Assembly: GCF_000830005.1 (NCBI RefSeq) | Contig: NZ_CP010407.1 | Location: 1,302,001-1,366,000, forward strand | Direction: 5' to 3' | Length of the DNA: 64,000 bases | DNA from: Streptomyces vietnamensis | GTDB taxonomy: Bacteria; Actinomycetota; Actinomycetes; Streptomycetales; Streptomycetaceae | In this document: piece by piece, positions 33,189 to 42,261 of the stretch | How positions within the stretch are numbered: the stretch's first letter is position 1 | Layout of the letters: each line of letters opens with the position of its first letter | The notes under the pieces: generated by a model | Seen by the model: only the letters and a program-made list of their open reading frames with translations | What the model was told of the DNA's origin: nothing | Databases searched by the model: none | Translations under genes and position numbers: made by a program

Positions 33189-33638
33189 ATGAGCAGTGAA
33201 TACACCCCGGACGCCACCGACTGGCGCATCCTCGAAGCCCTCCAGTCCGAGGGCCGCGCCAGCTTCGCCGAGCTCGCCCGCGCGGTGTCGATGTCGCCGT
33301 CCGCGGTGACCGAGCGGGTGCGGCGCCTGGAGGACGCCGGGGTGATCACCGGGTACACGGCGATCGTCGACCAGGACCGGCTCGGCCTGCCCATCCTCGC
33401 CTTCGTACGGCTGCGCTACCCGCACGGCAACTACAAGCCGTTCCACGACCTGATCGACACCACGCCCGAGGTCCTCGAAGCCCACCACGTCACCGGCGAC
33501 GACTGCTTCGTCCTCAAGGTCGCCGCCCGCTCCATGAAGCACCTGGAGGGGATCACGGGGAAGATCGCCACGCTCGGGGCCGTGACCACCAGCATCGTCT
33601 ACTCCTCGCCCCTGCCGAGGCGTTCCCTCAGCCGCTGA
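33189..33638 (+). CDS. Lrp/AsnC-family transcriptional regulator
   Basis: 149 residues. The helix-turn-helix is WRILEALQSEGRASFAELARAVSMSPSAVTERVRRLEDAGVITGY and the RAM domain includes HHVTGDDCFVLKVAARSMKHLEGI. It is a normal-length single regulator; no amino-acid enzyme lies divergently, so its target is unclear. ATG 33189 has no ribosome-binding site. Its stop lies in the first unit of a 21-bp tandem repeat. Confidence 0.9.
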   Translation: MSSEYTPDATDWRILEALQSEGRASFAELARAVSMSPSAVTERVRRLEDAGVITGYTAIVDQDRLGLPILAFVRLRYPHGNYKPFHDLIDTTPEVLEAHHVTGDDCFVLKVAARSMKHLEGITGKIATLGAVTTSIVYSSPLPRRSLSR

Positions 33639-33713
33639 GCGCGTCGCCCCGGCCGCTGGGCGCGTCGCCCCGGCCGGTGAGGGAGCGCCGGGGCAGCCGC
33701 TGGGCGCGTCGCC
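33632..33713. repeat. CCGCTG-GCGCGTCGCC repeats between Lrp and sbcC
   Basis: A 21-bp unit at 33632-33652 (CCGCTGAGCGCGTCGCCCC plus GG) is repeated with one change at 33653-33673, and a 17-bp part recurs at 33697-33713. The first unit contains the Lrp stop; the last ends one base before the sbcC stop. The array fills the whole convergent gap. Confidence 0.85.
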
Positions 33714-36700
33714 TCAACCGGAAAGCGCGTCCCCTCCGGTGCGCAGCCGGACCGCCGAGCCCTGCCGCGCCTTGACGACCTCCAGCTGGGCCGGGATCCG
33801 GCGGCGGAGGTCGCCGACGTGGCTGACGATGCCGACGCTGCGGTCCCGTTCGCGCAGCGAGTCGAGGACGTCGAGGACCTCGTCGAGGGTCTGCTCGTCG
33901 AGGCTCCCGAAGCCCTCGTCGATGAAGAGGGTGTCGAGCCGGACCCCGCCGGCCTCGTCGGTGACGACGTCGGCGAGGCCGAGGGCGAGCGCGAGCGAGG
34001 CGAAGAAGGTCTCGCCGCCGGAGAGGGTGGCCGTGTCGCGCTCGTTGCCGGTCCAGGCGTCGACGACGTGCAGTCCGAGGCCGGCCCGCCTGCCGCCGGA
34101 GCGCGCGTCGGAGTGGACGAGGGTGTAGCGGCCCGAGGACATGCGCTGGAGGCGGGCGCTCGCGGCCGCCGCGACCTGCTCGAGGCGGGCGGCGAGCACG
34201 TACGACTCCAGGCGCATCCGGCGCTCGTTCTCCGCGGAGGTGCCGGCGGTGAGGGCGGCGAGGCGGGCCACCCGGTCGTACTCCTCGCGCAGCGGCCCGA
34301 GGCGGCGGACCTCGGTGAGGGCCTGCCGGGAGAGTCCGGCGAGTCCGGCGGCCCGCTCGCGGGCGGCGGCCAGGGCGGAGTCGGCCTCGCGGAGCGCGCG
34401 CTGCGCCGCCGTGTGGGCGGCCTCGGCGGCGGCGGGGTCGGCGGGCGGCAGGGCGGCGGCCTCGGCCGTGCCGGGCTCGGCGAGCCGGTCCGCGACGGCG
34501 GCGGCCTCGGCCTGCCAGGCGTCCACGCGCTGCTGGAGGGCTCGGCGTTCGCCCTCGCCGAGGAGGGCGCCGGCGGCCTCGGCGGGGGGGGTGAAGCCCG
34601 CCCGGTAGGCGGCGTCGGCGAGCCGGTCGTCGGCCTCCTTGAGGCGCTGGGCGGCGAGTTCGGCGGTGCGTACGGTTTCGGCGGCGTCGGCCAGGAGGGC
34701 GACGCGCCGCTCCAGGAGGGTGGCGTGTTCGGCCACGCTGGCGAACGCGCCGCGTCCCCGGGCGAGTTCCTCGTCAAGCGTGGACTGCTCCCGTTCCAGG
34801 GCCTCCCGGCGCGAGGTCCGCGCGGCGACCCGTCGTTCGGCCTCCCGCTGCGCGCCGACCCGCTCCTCGTACTCCCGCTCGGCCCGCGCGAGCGCCTCCC
34901 GCGCGCTGTGCGTCTGTCCGGCGAGCGCGTGCGCCTCGGCGTACAGCCGGGCCAGCTCGTCCGCTTCCGCCGCGAGTTCGGCGACGGTGGGCTCCTCCCC
35001 TTCCGCCCCCGCCAGGACCTCCGTACGCGCCGCCGACCAGGCCTCGCGGGTGACGGCGAGGTCGCGTTCGGCGGCCGTGCGGGTCTCCTCGGCGCGGGTG
35101 TAGGCCGCGTAGGCGGCGTCCTCGGTGGCGCGGTCGACGTGGCCGGCGGTGGTGCGGGCGGGGGCCGGATGGTCGGTGGAGCCGCAGACCTGGCAGGGGT
35201 CGCCCGGGGCGAGGGCGACCGCGAGTTCGGCGGCGATGCCCTCCAGGCGGCGGGACTTGACGTCGAGCCAGCTCTCGTGGGCGCCGTTGCGCCGCTCACG
35301 GGCCTCCGCGAGGCGCGCCTCGGCCGCCCTGGTGTCCTCGGCGAGGGCGTCACGGCGGCGGGCCGCGGCGAGCCGGCGGCGGGCGGGCTCCAGACGGCCC
35401 GCGAGGTGCTCGGCGCGGGCGGCGGCGTCGCGGGCGGCCTCGACGCGCTCGGTGAGGGCCGTGCGGCGCGGTTCCCAGCCGGTGAGCCAGTCGGCCGCGT
35501 CCCGGAGGGCGTCCTCGTCGGCGCGCGCCTCCCGGGCGAGTACGGCGCGCTCCTCGGCGACGGCGGCCGCGCGGCGCTCGGCGCGGCGGGCCGCGTCGAG
35601 ACCGCCCAACTCCTCGCGCAGCCGGTGTTCGAGGGCGGAGAGGTGTTCGGCGCCCGCGTCGGCGAGCTCGGGGGGCAGCAGGGCGCGGGCCCGCTCCCGG
35701 GCGGTGTGCGCGGCGGCGTGCTCGCGCTCGGCGTCCCGGCGCAGTCCGAGCGCGGGCGCCACCCGGTCGGCCTTGAGGCTGCGGTCGAGGGAGTCCTGGA
35801 GGCGGTCGCGCTCGGGCGCCTGCTCGGTGAGCCGCTCGCGGCGCCGGAGGGCGTCGGCGTGCCGGGCCTGCCGGGCGGCGAGGTCGTTCTCCGCGTCGAG
35901 GGCGGCCCGCGCGGCGGCCTGTCCGCCCTCGGCGGCGGCGAGGCGCACGCCGGCGATGTCGAGGGCCTCGCGGGCCTCCGCGCGGGCGACGGCGGCCCAG
36001 GTGAGGACGGACTCGGCGAGCCCGGGATCGCCGGGCCGGCCCTCGACGGGGGTGCGGGCGCTGTCGAGGCCGCCGGCGGCCTGGGTCATGCGGTGGGCGA
36101 GGGTGAGCAGCCGCGCGTCCCCGTCCTCGACCTGCTGCTGCGCCGTGCGCCGCAGTTCGGCGAGGCGTTCCTCGACGGCGGCGAAGCGACGGGTGTCGAA
36201 GAGGCGGCCGAGGAGCTTGCCGCGGGCCTCGGCGTCGGCGCGCAGGAAGCGGGCGAAGTCGCCCTGCGGGAGGAGGACGACCTGGCAGAACTGCTCGCGG
36301 CTCATGCCGACGAGCTGGGTGATCTCCTCCCCTATCTCCTGGTGGGAACGGCTGAGTCCGGCCCACTCGCCGGTGGCCGGGTCGTACTGGCGGAGCCAGG
36401 TCTGGGCCTTCTCGGTGGTGAAGCCGCCGCCGCGCTTCTTGGGGCGCTGCTGGGCCGGGCGGCGGGTGATCTCCAGGCGTCGGTCCCCCACGGTCAGTTC
36501 GAGGAGGACCTCGGTGTACGTGCCGACGGGAGCGTGGTCGCTGCGCAGGGAGGCGCCGCGGGTCTGGCGCTCGCCGGGCACGCTCCCGTACAGGGCGAAG
36601 CAGACGGCGTCGAGGACGGAGGTCTTGCCCGCGCCGGTGGGCCCGTGGAGGAGGAAGAGCCCGGCGGCGGACAGGGCGTCGAAGTCGACCCTCTGCGTGG

Positions 36701-36746
36701 TGCCGAACGGCCCGAACGCCGTGATCTCCAGGCGGTGCAGCCTCAC
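33714..36746 (-). CDS. sbcC: Exonuclease SbcC (Rad50-like ATPase)
   Basis: 1010 residues. Walker A is GPTGAGKTS near residue 33; long coiled coils flank a zinc hook CQVC (C518, C521); the ABC signature is LSGGETFFASLALALG and Walker B is LDTLFIDEGFGSLD. With SbcD it forms the nuclease that cuts DNA hairpins and protein-blocked ends during repair. GTG 36746 overlaps the sbcD stop as GTGA, giving coupled translation. The reading frame is open far upstream, but the N-terminal strand MRLHRLEITAFGPF fixes the start. Confidence 0.95.
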   Translation of the reverse strand: MRLHRLEITAFGPFGTTQRVDFDALSAAGLFLLHGPTGAGKTSVLDAVCFALYGSVPGERQTRGASLRSDHAPVGTYTEVLLELTVGDRRLEITRRPAQQRPKKRGGGFTTEKAQTWLRQYDPATGEWAGLSRSHQEIGEEITQLVGMSREQFCQVVLLPQGDFARFLRADAEARGKLLGRLFDTRRFAAVEERLAELRRTAQQQVEDGDARLLTLAHRMTQAAGGLDSARTPVEGRPGDPGLAESVLTWAAVARAEAREALDIAGVRLAAAEGGQAAARAALDAENDLAARQARHADALRRRERLTEQAPERDRLQDSLDRSLKADRVAPALGLRRDAEREHAAAHTARERARALLPPELADAGAEHLSALEHRLREELGGLDAARRAERRAAAVAEERAVLAREARADEDALRDAADWLTGWEPRRTALTERVEAARDAAARAEHLAGRLEPARRRLAAARRRDALAEDTRAAEARLAEARERRNGAHESWLDVKSRRLEGIAAELAVALAPGDPCQVCGSTDHPAPARTTAGHVDRATEDAAYAAYTRAEETRTAAERDLAVTREAWSAARTEVLAGAEGEEPTVAELAAEADELARLYAEAHALAGQTHSAREALARAEREYEERVGAQREAERRVAARTSRREALEREQSTLDEELARGRGAFASVAEHATLLERRVALLADAAETVRTAELAAQRLKEADDRLADAAYRAGFTPPAEAAGALLGEGERRALQQRVDAWQAEAAAVADRLAEPGTAEAAALPPADPAAAEAAHTAAQRALREADSALAAARERAAGLAGLSRQALTEVRRLGPLREEYDRVARLAALTAGTSAENERRMRLESYVLAARLEQVAAAASARLQRMSSGRYTLVHSDARSGGRRAGLGLHVVDAWTGNERDTATLSGGETFFASLALALGLADVVTDEAGGVRLDTLFIDEGFGSLDEQTLDEVLDVLDSLRERDRSVGIVSHVGDLRRRIPAQLEVVKARQGSAVRLRTGGDALSG

Positions 36747-37912
36747 CGGCCCACCTCGCGCTCGGCCGCGTCGACCCGGACGTCGTCGAACGCCCCGTAC
36801 AGGACGGCCCGTTCGGCGCCGTCGAGGGCGGCGCCGCCGCGTACGTGGGCCACGAAGTCCTCCGCGATCTGCTGGTCGCTGCGGTCCCGGAGCCGCTGGG
36901 CGTAGGAGGCGCCGGGGTCGTCCCCGGTCCGCTCGGGGTCGAAGACCAGGTTGAGGGTGTGCGGGAAGCGTGCGGCGAGCCGGGCCATGGGATCGGCGGG
37001 CCGCACGGGGTCGGTGAGGGTGGCCTCGACCCAGGACTGCTCGTGCGGGGCGAGCGCGGGATCGTCGAGGAGGTCGTCGAGCCGCCCCCGGATGCGGGCG
37101 AGGGGGCGCGGGACGGGGCAGTCGAGGCGTACGTCGCCGGTGATCTCCCCGTCCTCGCCGAGCTCGATCAGCCACATCGTCTTGCGGTGGTCGGCCTCGG
37201 AGAAGGAGTACGCGAGGGGGGAGCCGGAGTAGCGGACGCGCGGGGTGAGGGTCTGGCTGCCGTGGAGGTGGCCGAGGGCGACGTAGTCGACGCCGTCGAA
37301 GACGCCGGTGGGGACGGCGGCGACGCCGCCGACGGTGATGTCCCGCTCGCTGTCGCTGGGGGCGCCGCCCGCGACGAAGGCGTGGGCGAGGACGACGGAG
37401 CGGGTGCCGGCGGGCCGGCCGGCGAGGTCGGCGCGGACCCGGTCCATGGCGGCGGCGAGGACCGCCTCGTGGCCGGCCTTCTCGGCGCCGAGCCGCTCGC
37501 GGACGAGCGCGGGTTCGAGGTAGGGCAGCCCGTAGAGGGCGACCTCGCCGTGGGCGTCGGAGAGGACGACGGGGGTGCCGATGCCGTCGGGGTCGGTACG
37601 GAGGTGGATGCCGGCGCGCTCGATGAGTCCGGCGCCGACCCCGAGCCGGCGGGCCGAGTCGTGGTTGCCGGAGATCATGACGGTGGGCACCCCGGCCTCG
37701 GCGAGGCGGTGCAGGGCGGTGTCGAAGAGCTCGACGGCGGGCAGCGGGGGCACGGCCCGGTCGTAGACGTCCCCGGCGACGAGGACGGCGTCCACGTCGT
37801 GCGCGTGGACGGTCGCCACGAGGTGGTCGAGGAAGGCGGCCTGGGCGTCGAGCAGGCCGACGCGGTGGAAAGACCGGCCGAGATGCCAGTCCGAGGTGTG
37901 CAGGAGCCTCAC
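36743..37912 (-). CDS. sbcD: Exonuclease SbcD (Mre11-like nuclease)
   Basis: 389 residues, calcineurin-like phosphoesterase. Metal-binding motifs are HTSDWHLG (residues 5-12), GDVYDRA, SGNHDSARRL, VLAHAF and LGHLHGSQ; the C-terminal part caps SbcC. GTG 37912 (VRLLHTSDWHLG) is preceded by GGGTGGGACGG; an upstream reading from 37978 adds 22 non-conserved residues. It forms an operon with sbcC. Confidence 0.95.
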   Translation of the reverse strand: MRLLHTSDWHLGRSFHRVGLLDAQAAFLDHLVATVHAHDVDAVLVAGDVYDRAVPPLPAVELFDTALHRLAEAGVPTVMISGNHDSARRLGVGAGLIERAGIHLRTDPDGIGTPVVLSDAHGEVALYGLPYLEPALVRERLGAEKAGHEAVLAAAMDRVRADLAGRPAGTRSVVLAHAFVAGGAPSDSERDITVGGVAAVPTGVFDGVDYVALGHLHGSQTLTPRVRYSGSPLAYSFSEADHRKTMWLIELGEDGEITGDVRLDCPVPRPLARIRGRLDDLLDDPALAPHEQSWVEATLTDPVRPADPMARLAARFPHTLNLVFDPERTGDDPGASYAQRLRDRSDQQIAEDFVAHVRGGAALDGAERAVLYGAFDDVRVDAAEREVGR

Positions 37913-38056
37913 GATGCCGTCCCACCCCGCATGTGTCCCGCTCCTCGCCGCCGCTTCCCGTTCGTGTGCGCCCACCACGCTATCCCGAGCGGAAGGGTGG
38001 GCGGGGCCGGTCCACGCGGGCGCGTGGGGGATGCGCGGGAGGTCACGTGTGACGCA

Positions 38057-38683
38057 TCACGCGTCCCCGTAGGCCTCGCCGCCGAGTTCGAAGGAGGCCG
38101 TGCCCGCCGTGGCGTCGGCGAGCCAGCCGCGGAAGGCGGGGACGTCCGCGTCCGGGAGGCCGATCTCGATCGTGACGGCGTCGGCGTACCGCACGTCCCG
38201 GACGGCGCGGCCGGTGGCCCGCAGGTCGTTCTCCAGCTTGCCCGCGCGCTGGTGGTCGACGGTGACGGTGGCGAGCCGGAAGCGCTGCCGGGTGACGGTG
38301 CCGAGCGCGTCGAGCGCCTCGCCGACCACCCCGCCGTACGCGCGGATCAGGCCGCCCGCGCCGAGCTTCACGCCGCCGTAGTAGCGGGTGACGACGGCGA
38401 CCACGTACCGCATCTCGCGGCGCAGCAGCATCTGGAGCATGGGGACGCCGGCCGTGCCGCCGGGTTCGCCGTCGTCGCTCGCCTTCTGCACGGAGGCGTC
38501 GGCGCCGAGGACGTACGCGAAGCAGTTGTGGGTGGCGGTCGGGTGCTCCTTGCGGATGCGCGCGATGAACTCCTGCGCCTCCCGCTCGTCGGCGACGGGC
38601 GCGAGCGCGCAGAGGAAGCGCGATCGGTTGATCTCGGTCTCGTGCACACCCTCGCGGGCCAGCGTGCGGTACTGCTCCTGCAT
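38057..38683 (-). CDS. YigZ/IMPACT-family protein (UPF0029)
   Basis: 208 residues. The IMPACT N-terminal domain has the family signature SDDGEPGGTAG and VVAVVTRYYGGVKLGAGGLIRAY; a C-terminal DUF1949 ferredoxin-like domain follows (VTVDHQRAGKLENDLRATG). The eukaryotic relative regulates GCN2, but the bacterial role is unknown and may involve translation or nucleic acids. ATG 38683 begins MQEQYRT. Confidence 0.9.
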   Translation of the reverse strand: MQEQYRTLAREGVHETEINRSRFLCALAPVADEREAQEFIARIRKEHPTATHNCFAYVLGADASVQKASDDGEPGGTAGVPMLQMLLRREMRYVVAVVTRYYGGVKLGAGGLIRAYGGVVGEALDALGTVTRQRFRLATVTVDHQRAGKLENDLRATGRAVRDVRYADAVTIEIGLPDADVPAFRGWLADATAGTASFELGGEAYGDA

Positions 38684-38832
38684 CCGCCCAGCCTACGTTC
38701 CGTCCGGCCCCGCCCTGCCCGTCGGCCCGTAGGGGACATCTCAGGGGCGCTTCGTCGGGCGTACGGGAATCCCGGCTCGGCACGGCTCGTTCACAGGGGG
38801 ACGGGCCGCGCCGACGAGAGGCAGCAGAAGCG

Positions 38833-39273
38833 ATGAGCACAGACACCACGACCACGGACCCCACCGCGTACTCCGCGTCGGAGGCGGTGCGGCGGATCCT
38901 GACGTCCACGGGCGACACGTGGGCGGTGGTCGGCCTCTCCTCGAACCGGGCCCGTGCCGCGTACGGGGTGGCGGCGGTCCTCCAGCGCTTCGGCAAGCGG
39001 ATCGTCCCGGTGCACCCGAAGGCGGAGACGGTCCACGGCGAGCAGGGCTACGCCTCGCTCGCCGACATCCCCTTCCCGGTCGACGTCGTCGACGTCTTCG
39101 TGAACAGCGACCTGGCGGGCGCCGTCGCGGACGAGGCCGTCGCGATCGGCGCCAAGGCGGTCTGGTTCCAGCTGGACGTGATCGACGACGAGGCCTTCGC
39201 CCGTACGCGCGAGGCGGGCCTCGACATGGTCATGGACCGCTGCCCCGCCATTGAGATACCGCGCCTGGGCTGA
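38833..39273 (+). CDS. CoA-binding domain protein (YccU-like)
   Basis: 146 residues, a single CoA_binding_2 Rossmann domain: WAVVGLSSNRARAAYGVAAVLQRFGKRIVPVHP, VDVVDVFVNSD, AVWFQLDVIDDEAF and MDRCPAIEIPRL with the conserved Cys. It resembles the N-terminal domain of succinyl-CoA synthetase alpha; its cellular role is not established. ATG 38833 follows GAGGCAGCAG. It is divergent from yigZ and ends at a palindromic repeat. Confidence 0.9.
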   Translation: MSTDTTTTDPTAYSASEAVRRILTSTGDTWAVVGLSSNRARAAYGVAAVLQRFGKRIVPVHPKAETVHGEQGYASLADIPFPVDVVDVFVNSDLAGAVADEAVAIGAKAVWFQLDVIDDEAFARTREAGLDMVMDRCPAIEIPRLG

Positions 39274-39307
39274 GGCCTGTCCGACCCTGATCCTCCGGAC
39301 AGGACCT
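39274..39307. terminator. Palindromic repeat (CCTGTCCG family), copy 2
   Basis: CCTGTCCG (39276-39283) pairs with CGGACAGG (39296-39303); the flanks AGG and CCT extend the stem around one bulged A. GATCCKCCGGACAGGWCCTG is shared with the copy at 13985-14029. It lies directly after a stop and before a convergent gene, so it should act as a bidirectional terminator. Confidence 0.7.
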
Positions 39308-39321
39308 GAGTCCCGGGAGGT

Positions 39322-39894
39322 TCAGCCGACGGGGACGCCGAGGCCCTCCAGGACGACGGCGCCGGGGAGTTGGGCGAAGGCCTTGCCGGGGACGATGAGC
39401 TTGCCGCGGCGGCGGCCGCTGCCGACGAGGACCCACTCGGTGTCGACGACGGCGGCGTCGACGAGGAGGGGCCAGTCGGCGGGGAGGCCGATGGGGGTGA
39501 TCCCGCCGTACTCCATGCCCGTCTCGCCGGTCGCGGTGTCCATCGGCGCGAACGAGGCCTTGCGGGCGCCGAGGTGCTTGCGGACGACGCCGTTGACGTC
39601 GACCCGGGTCGCCGACTTCACGAGGCACGCGGCGAGGGTCGTCATCTCGCCGCGCCTGCCCGCGACGACCACGCAGTTGGCGGACTCGTCGAGGAGCGCG
39701 GGCCCGTAGTGCTCCACGAAGACGGCCGTGTCGGCGATGGCCGGGTCGGTGTCCACGTACACCAGCCGGTCGGCCGGGACGGGACCCGTCCAGGCGCGGA
39801 CGGCGGCCGCGACGGGGCCGGTCAGCAGGTCGAGGCAGTCGGGGGCGGGCCGGGCGTCGTCGAAGTCTCCGATGGGTGCGCGCATGGGCTGCAC
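39322..39894 (-). CDS. YbaK/EbsC-type aminoacyl-tRNA deacylase
   Basis: 190 residues with the YbaK/ProX fold. Visible marks are NCVVVAGRRGEMTTLAACLVKSATRVDVNGVVRKHLGARKASFAP, with the conserved Lys, and EYGGITPIGLPADWPLLVD, the GGxxPxG loop. The family hydrolyses mischarged tRNAs such as Ala- or Cys-tRNAPro, or acts on other tRNAs. The N-terminal ~60 residues are less conserved. ATG 39885 is an alternative start. Confidence 0.85.
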   Translation of the reverse strand: MQPMRAPIGDFDDARPAPDCLDLLTGPVAAAVRAWTGPVPADRLVYVDTDPAIADTAVFVEHYGPALLDESANCVVVAGRRGEMTTLAACLVKSATRVDVNGVVRKHLGARKASFAPMDTATGETGMEYGGITPIGLPADWPLLVDAAVVDTEWVLVGSGRRRGKLIVPGKAFAQLPGAVVLEGLGVPVG

Positions 39895-39943
39895 GCTAAC
39901 AACTGCCGCGGGGCGCAGGGCGGGCCGTCTCAGCGTGCGGGAG

Positions 39944-40516
39944 TCAGCGCACTGGCGGGATGGAGACGGCCATCGTCATCTCGGCCGGCTCGTCGCCGTC
40001 GTTGCGGTAGGTGTGCGCGACGTTGGCCTCGAAGACGGCGGAGGTGCCGGCGGGCAGCGGATGGTCCTCGCCGTCCACGACCAGGGTGAGCGTCCCCGCG
40101 GTGACGTGGAGGAGTTCGACCGTGCCGTCCGGGTGCGGGTCGGAGGCGCTGCCGTCGCCCGGCATGAGGGTCCAGGACCAGAGCTCCAGCGGGCCGCGGG
40201 CCTCGGTGCCGACCAGGAGGGTGGTGTGGCTGCCGGTGGAGGTGGACCACATGCGGACGGCCTGGCCGGGCGGGACGAGCCGGACCTGGGGGCCCTGCTC
40301 GTAGTCGAGGAGGGTCGTGATGGAGACGCCGAGGGCGTCGGCCAGCTTCACGGTGGTGCCGACGCTGGGGTTGGTCCGGGCCTGCTCGATCTGGATGATC
40401 ATTCCGCGGCTGACGCCCGCCCGGGCGGCGAGCGCGTCCAGGGTGAATCCCCGCTCCTTGCGCCAGCGCTTCAGGTTCCGGGCGAGCGACTGCGTGAGCT
40501 GGTCGAGGTCCGACAC
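39944..40516 (-). CDS. XRE-cupin transcriptional regulator
   Basis: 190 residues from GTG 40516 (VSDLDQLTQ), after GGACGGAAT. An XRE helix-turn-helix (LKRWRKERGFTLDALAARAGVSRGMIIQIEQARTNPSVGTTVKLADALGVSITTLL) is followed by a small cupin (LMPGDGSASDPHPDGTVELLHVTAGTLTLVVDGEDHPLPAGTSAVF). Such proteins often repress an adjacent transporter or catabolic gene; here an EamA transporter is divergent. An open frame continues to a TTG at 40549 within the operator region and is less likely to be used. Confidence 0.88.
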   Translation of the reverse strand: MSDLDQLTQSLARNLKRWRKERGFTLDALAARAGVSRGMIIQIEQARTNPSVGTTVKLADALGVSITTLLDYEQGPQVRLVPPGQAVRMWSTSTGSHTTLLVGTEARGPLELWSWTLMPGDGSASDPHPDGTVELLHVTAGTLTLVVDGEDHPLPAGTSAVFEANVAHTYRNDGDEPAEMTMAVSIPPVR

Positions 40517-40542
40517 ATTCCGTCCAATATTCTGGATGACAG

Positions 40543-40560
40543 AGTTCAATGAACTGAACT
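40543..40560. promoter_or_regulatory. TGAACT operator between XRE-cupin and EamA genes
   Basis: AGTTCA-A-TGAACT (40543-40555) is a perfect palindrome with a one-base centre, directly followed by another GAACT half-site (40556-40560). It lies in the divergent region at 40517-40620 and is the best candidate binding site for the XRE-cupin regulator. Confidence 0.6.
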
Positions 40561-40620
40561 ACGGTGGGGTGCACCCGATTGTTCACTGCACTGTACTGCC
40601 GCACGCCCCTGCGAGGATCC

Positions 40621-41484
40621 ATGACCGCCCTGTTCGCCCTGGCCACCAGCCTGCTGTGGGGCCTCGCCGACTTCGGGGGAGGGCTCCTCACCCGGCGGAT
40701 CCCCGCCCTCACCGTCGTCGTGGTCTCCCAGACCCTCGCGGTCCTCGTCCTCGGCACGATCGTCCTCGCGACCGGCGCCTGGACCGAGGCGGGGCCCCAG
40801 CTCTGGTACGCGGTCGGGGCGGGCGTCGTCGGCCCGGCGGCCATGCTCGCCTTCTACAAGGCGCTCGCGCTCGGCCCGATGGGCGTCGTCTCCCCGCTCG
40901 GCTCCCTCGGCGTCGTCGTCCCCGTCTCCATCGGCCTCCTCGTCGGCGACCGGCCGGGACTGCTCCAGTTCGCCGGGATCGCGGTGGCGATCCTCGGCGT
41001 GGTGCTCGCGGGCGGACCGGAGCTGCGCGGGGCGCCCGTCCAGCGCCAGGCGGTCCTGCTGACCCTGGTCGCGGCCTTCGGCTTCGGCTCGGTGATGACG
41101 CTCATCGCCGAGGCGTCCACGACCGTGACGGGCCTGTTCCTCGCCCTGTTCGTCCAGCGCGTCACCAACGTCCTGGTCGGCGGCGGAGCCCTGTACGCCT
41201 CGGTGAGGCGCGGCGGCCGCGCGCTCCCCGAGGGCGGCCCCGGGGTCGTCCGCGCCGCGCTTCCGGCCCTCGCCTTCGTGGGCCTCGCGGACGTCGCCGC
41301 CAACGGCACGTACGCGATCGCCGCCCAGCAGGGCCCGGTCACCGTCGCGGCCGTCCTCGCCAGCCTCTACCCGGTGATCACGGCCCTCGCGGCCCGTGGC
41401 GTCCTCAAGGAGCGGCTGCGTGCCGTCCAGGCGGCGGGCGCGGGCCTCGCCCTGGTGGGCACGGTCCTCCTGGCGACGGGGTGA
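40621..41484 (+). CDS. EamA/DMT-family transporter
   Basis: 287 residues with ten hydrophobic segments in two EamA repeats (ATSLLWGLADFGGGLL; AMLAFYKALALGPMGVVSPLGSLGVVVPVSIGLLVGDRP; ANGTYAIAAQQGPVTVAAVLASLYPVITALAARGVLKERL). Probably a drug/metabolite exporter controlled by the divergent XRE-cupin protein. ATG 40621 follows GAGGATCC. Confidence 0.9.
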   Translation: MTALFALATSLLWGLADFGGGLLTRRIPALTVVVVSQTLAVLVLGTIVLATGAWTEAGPQLWYAVGAGVVGPAAMLAFYKALALGPMGVVSPLGSLGVVVPVSIGLLVGDRPGLLQFAGIAVAILGVVLAGGPELRGAPVQRQAVLLTLVAAFGFGSVMTLIAEASTTVTGLFLALFVQRVTNVLVGGGALYASVRRGGRALPEGGPGVVRAALPALAFVGLADVAANGTYAIAAQQGPVTVAAVLASLYPVITALAARGVLKERLRAVQAAGAGLALVGTVLLATG

Positions 41485-41493
41485 CCGCTCACA

Positions 41494-42261
41494 TCACGAC
41501 GGGACGGACTCGGAGCTTCCCGCGCGCTGGGCCTCCCACACCGCGAGCGCCGCGAGCTGCTCCGGGGTGACGTGTTCCGGTATCGGGGTGGGGGCGGGGG
41601 TACGGAGCGGGGGCTGCCAGCCGGTCTCCGGGGTCCAGCTGCGGACGACCTTCGCCGGGGCGCCCGCCACGACCGAGTGGTCCGGGACCTCCCCGCGCAC
41701 CACCGCGCCCGCCGCGACGACGACGTTCCGGCCGAGCCGCGCGCCGGGGAGGATCACCGCGCCCGTGCCCAGCCAGCAGCCGGGGCCGATGGAGACCGGT
41801 TCGGAGCGGGGCCACTGGCGGCCGACGGGCTCGTCCGGGTCGTCGTAACTGTGGTTGGTCGAGGTGATGTAGACGTACGGACCGCAGTACGTGTCCGAGC
41901 CGATCGTCACCTTCGCGTCGGCGATGACGTGGCTGCCCCGGCCGAGGACGACGCCGTCGCCGAGGGTCAGGACCGTGTCCTTCCCGAGGTCGAGGTCCGG
42001 CAGCATCCCCGCCGTCAGCGTGACCTGCTCGGCGATGATGCAGCACTCGCCGATCTCGATCCACGGCTCGCCGAAGACCGTGCCCTGCGGGAAGGCGAGC
42101 CGGGTGCCCGCGCCGAGGCGGCGGAACCGCAGCTTCCCGGGGTGCTCGGCGGTGACGGAGCCGGCCTGCTGCACCCAGCGCCAGCCGCCCTGCACGGCAC
42201 GGGCGAGGACCCGGCGCCGCCAGGCGGCGAGGGATGAGAACGTGTTTCTGTTCCTGGGCAC
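41494..42261 (-). CDS. Left-handed beta-helix acyltransferase (WcaF/LacA-like)
   Basis: 255 residues with hexapeptide repeats (IGECCIIAEQVTLTAGM; VTIGSDTYCGPYVYITSTNHSYDDPDEPVGRQ with the catalytic-type His; VSIGPGCWLGTGAVILPGARLGRNVVVAAGAVVRGEVPDHSVVAGAPAKVV). It should transfer an acetyl or other acyl group from CoA to a sugar or small molecule. The last ~50 residues (PIPEHVTPEQLAALAVWEAQRA) are an extra helical tail. ATG 42261. It is convergent with the EamA gene. Confidence 0.87.
   Translation of the reverse strand: MPRNRNTFSSLAAWRRRVLARAVQGGWRWVQQAGSVTAEHPGKLRFRRLGAGTRLAFPQGTVFGEPWIEIGECCIIAEQVTLTAGMLPDLDLGKDTVLTLGDGVVLGRGSHVIADAKVTIGSDTYCGPYVYITSTNHSYDDPDEPVGRQWPRSEPVSIGPGCWLGTGAVILPGARLGRNVVVAAGAVVRGEVPDHSVVAGAPAKVVRSWTPETGWQPPLRTPAPTPIPEHVTPEQLAALAVWEAQRAGSSESVPS

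Noticed and set aside
33819..36905. A 1028-codon plus-strand frame opposite sbcC
   Set aside because: Its Gly/Ala/Glu-rich translation mirrors sbcC, which has all Rad50 motifs; no independent evidence supports it.
36747..37925. Extension of the sbcC frame upstream through sbcD
   Set aside because: The upstream residues are Arg-rich shadow of sbcD in another frame; GTG 36746 with the GTGA overlap and the conserved first strand fix the start.
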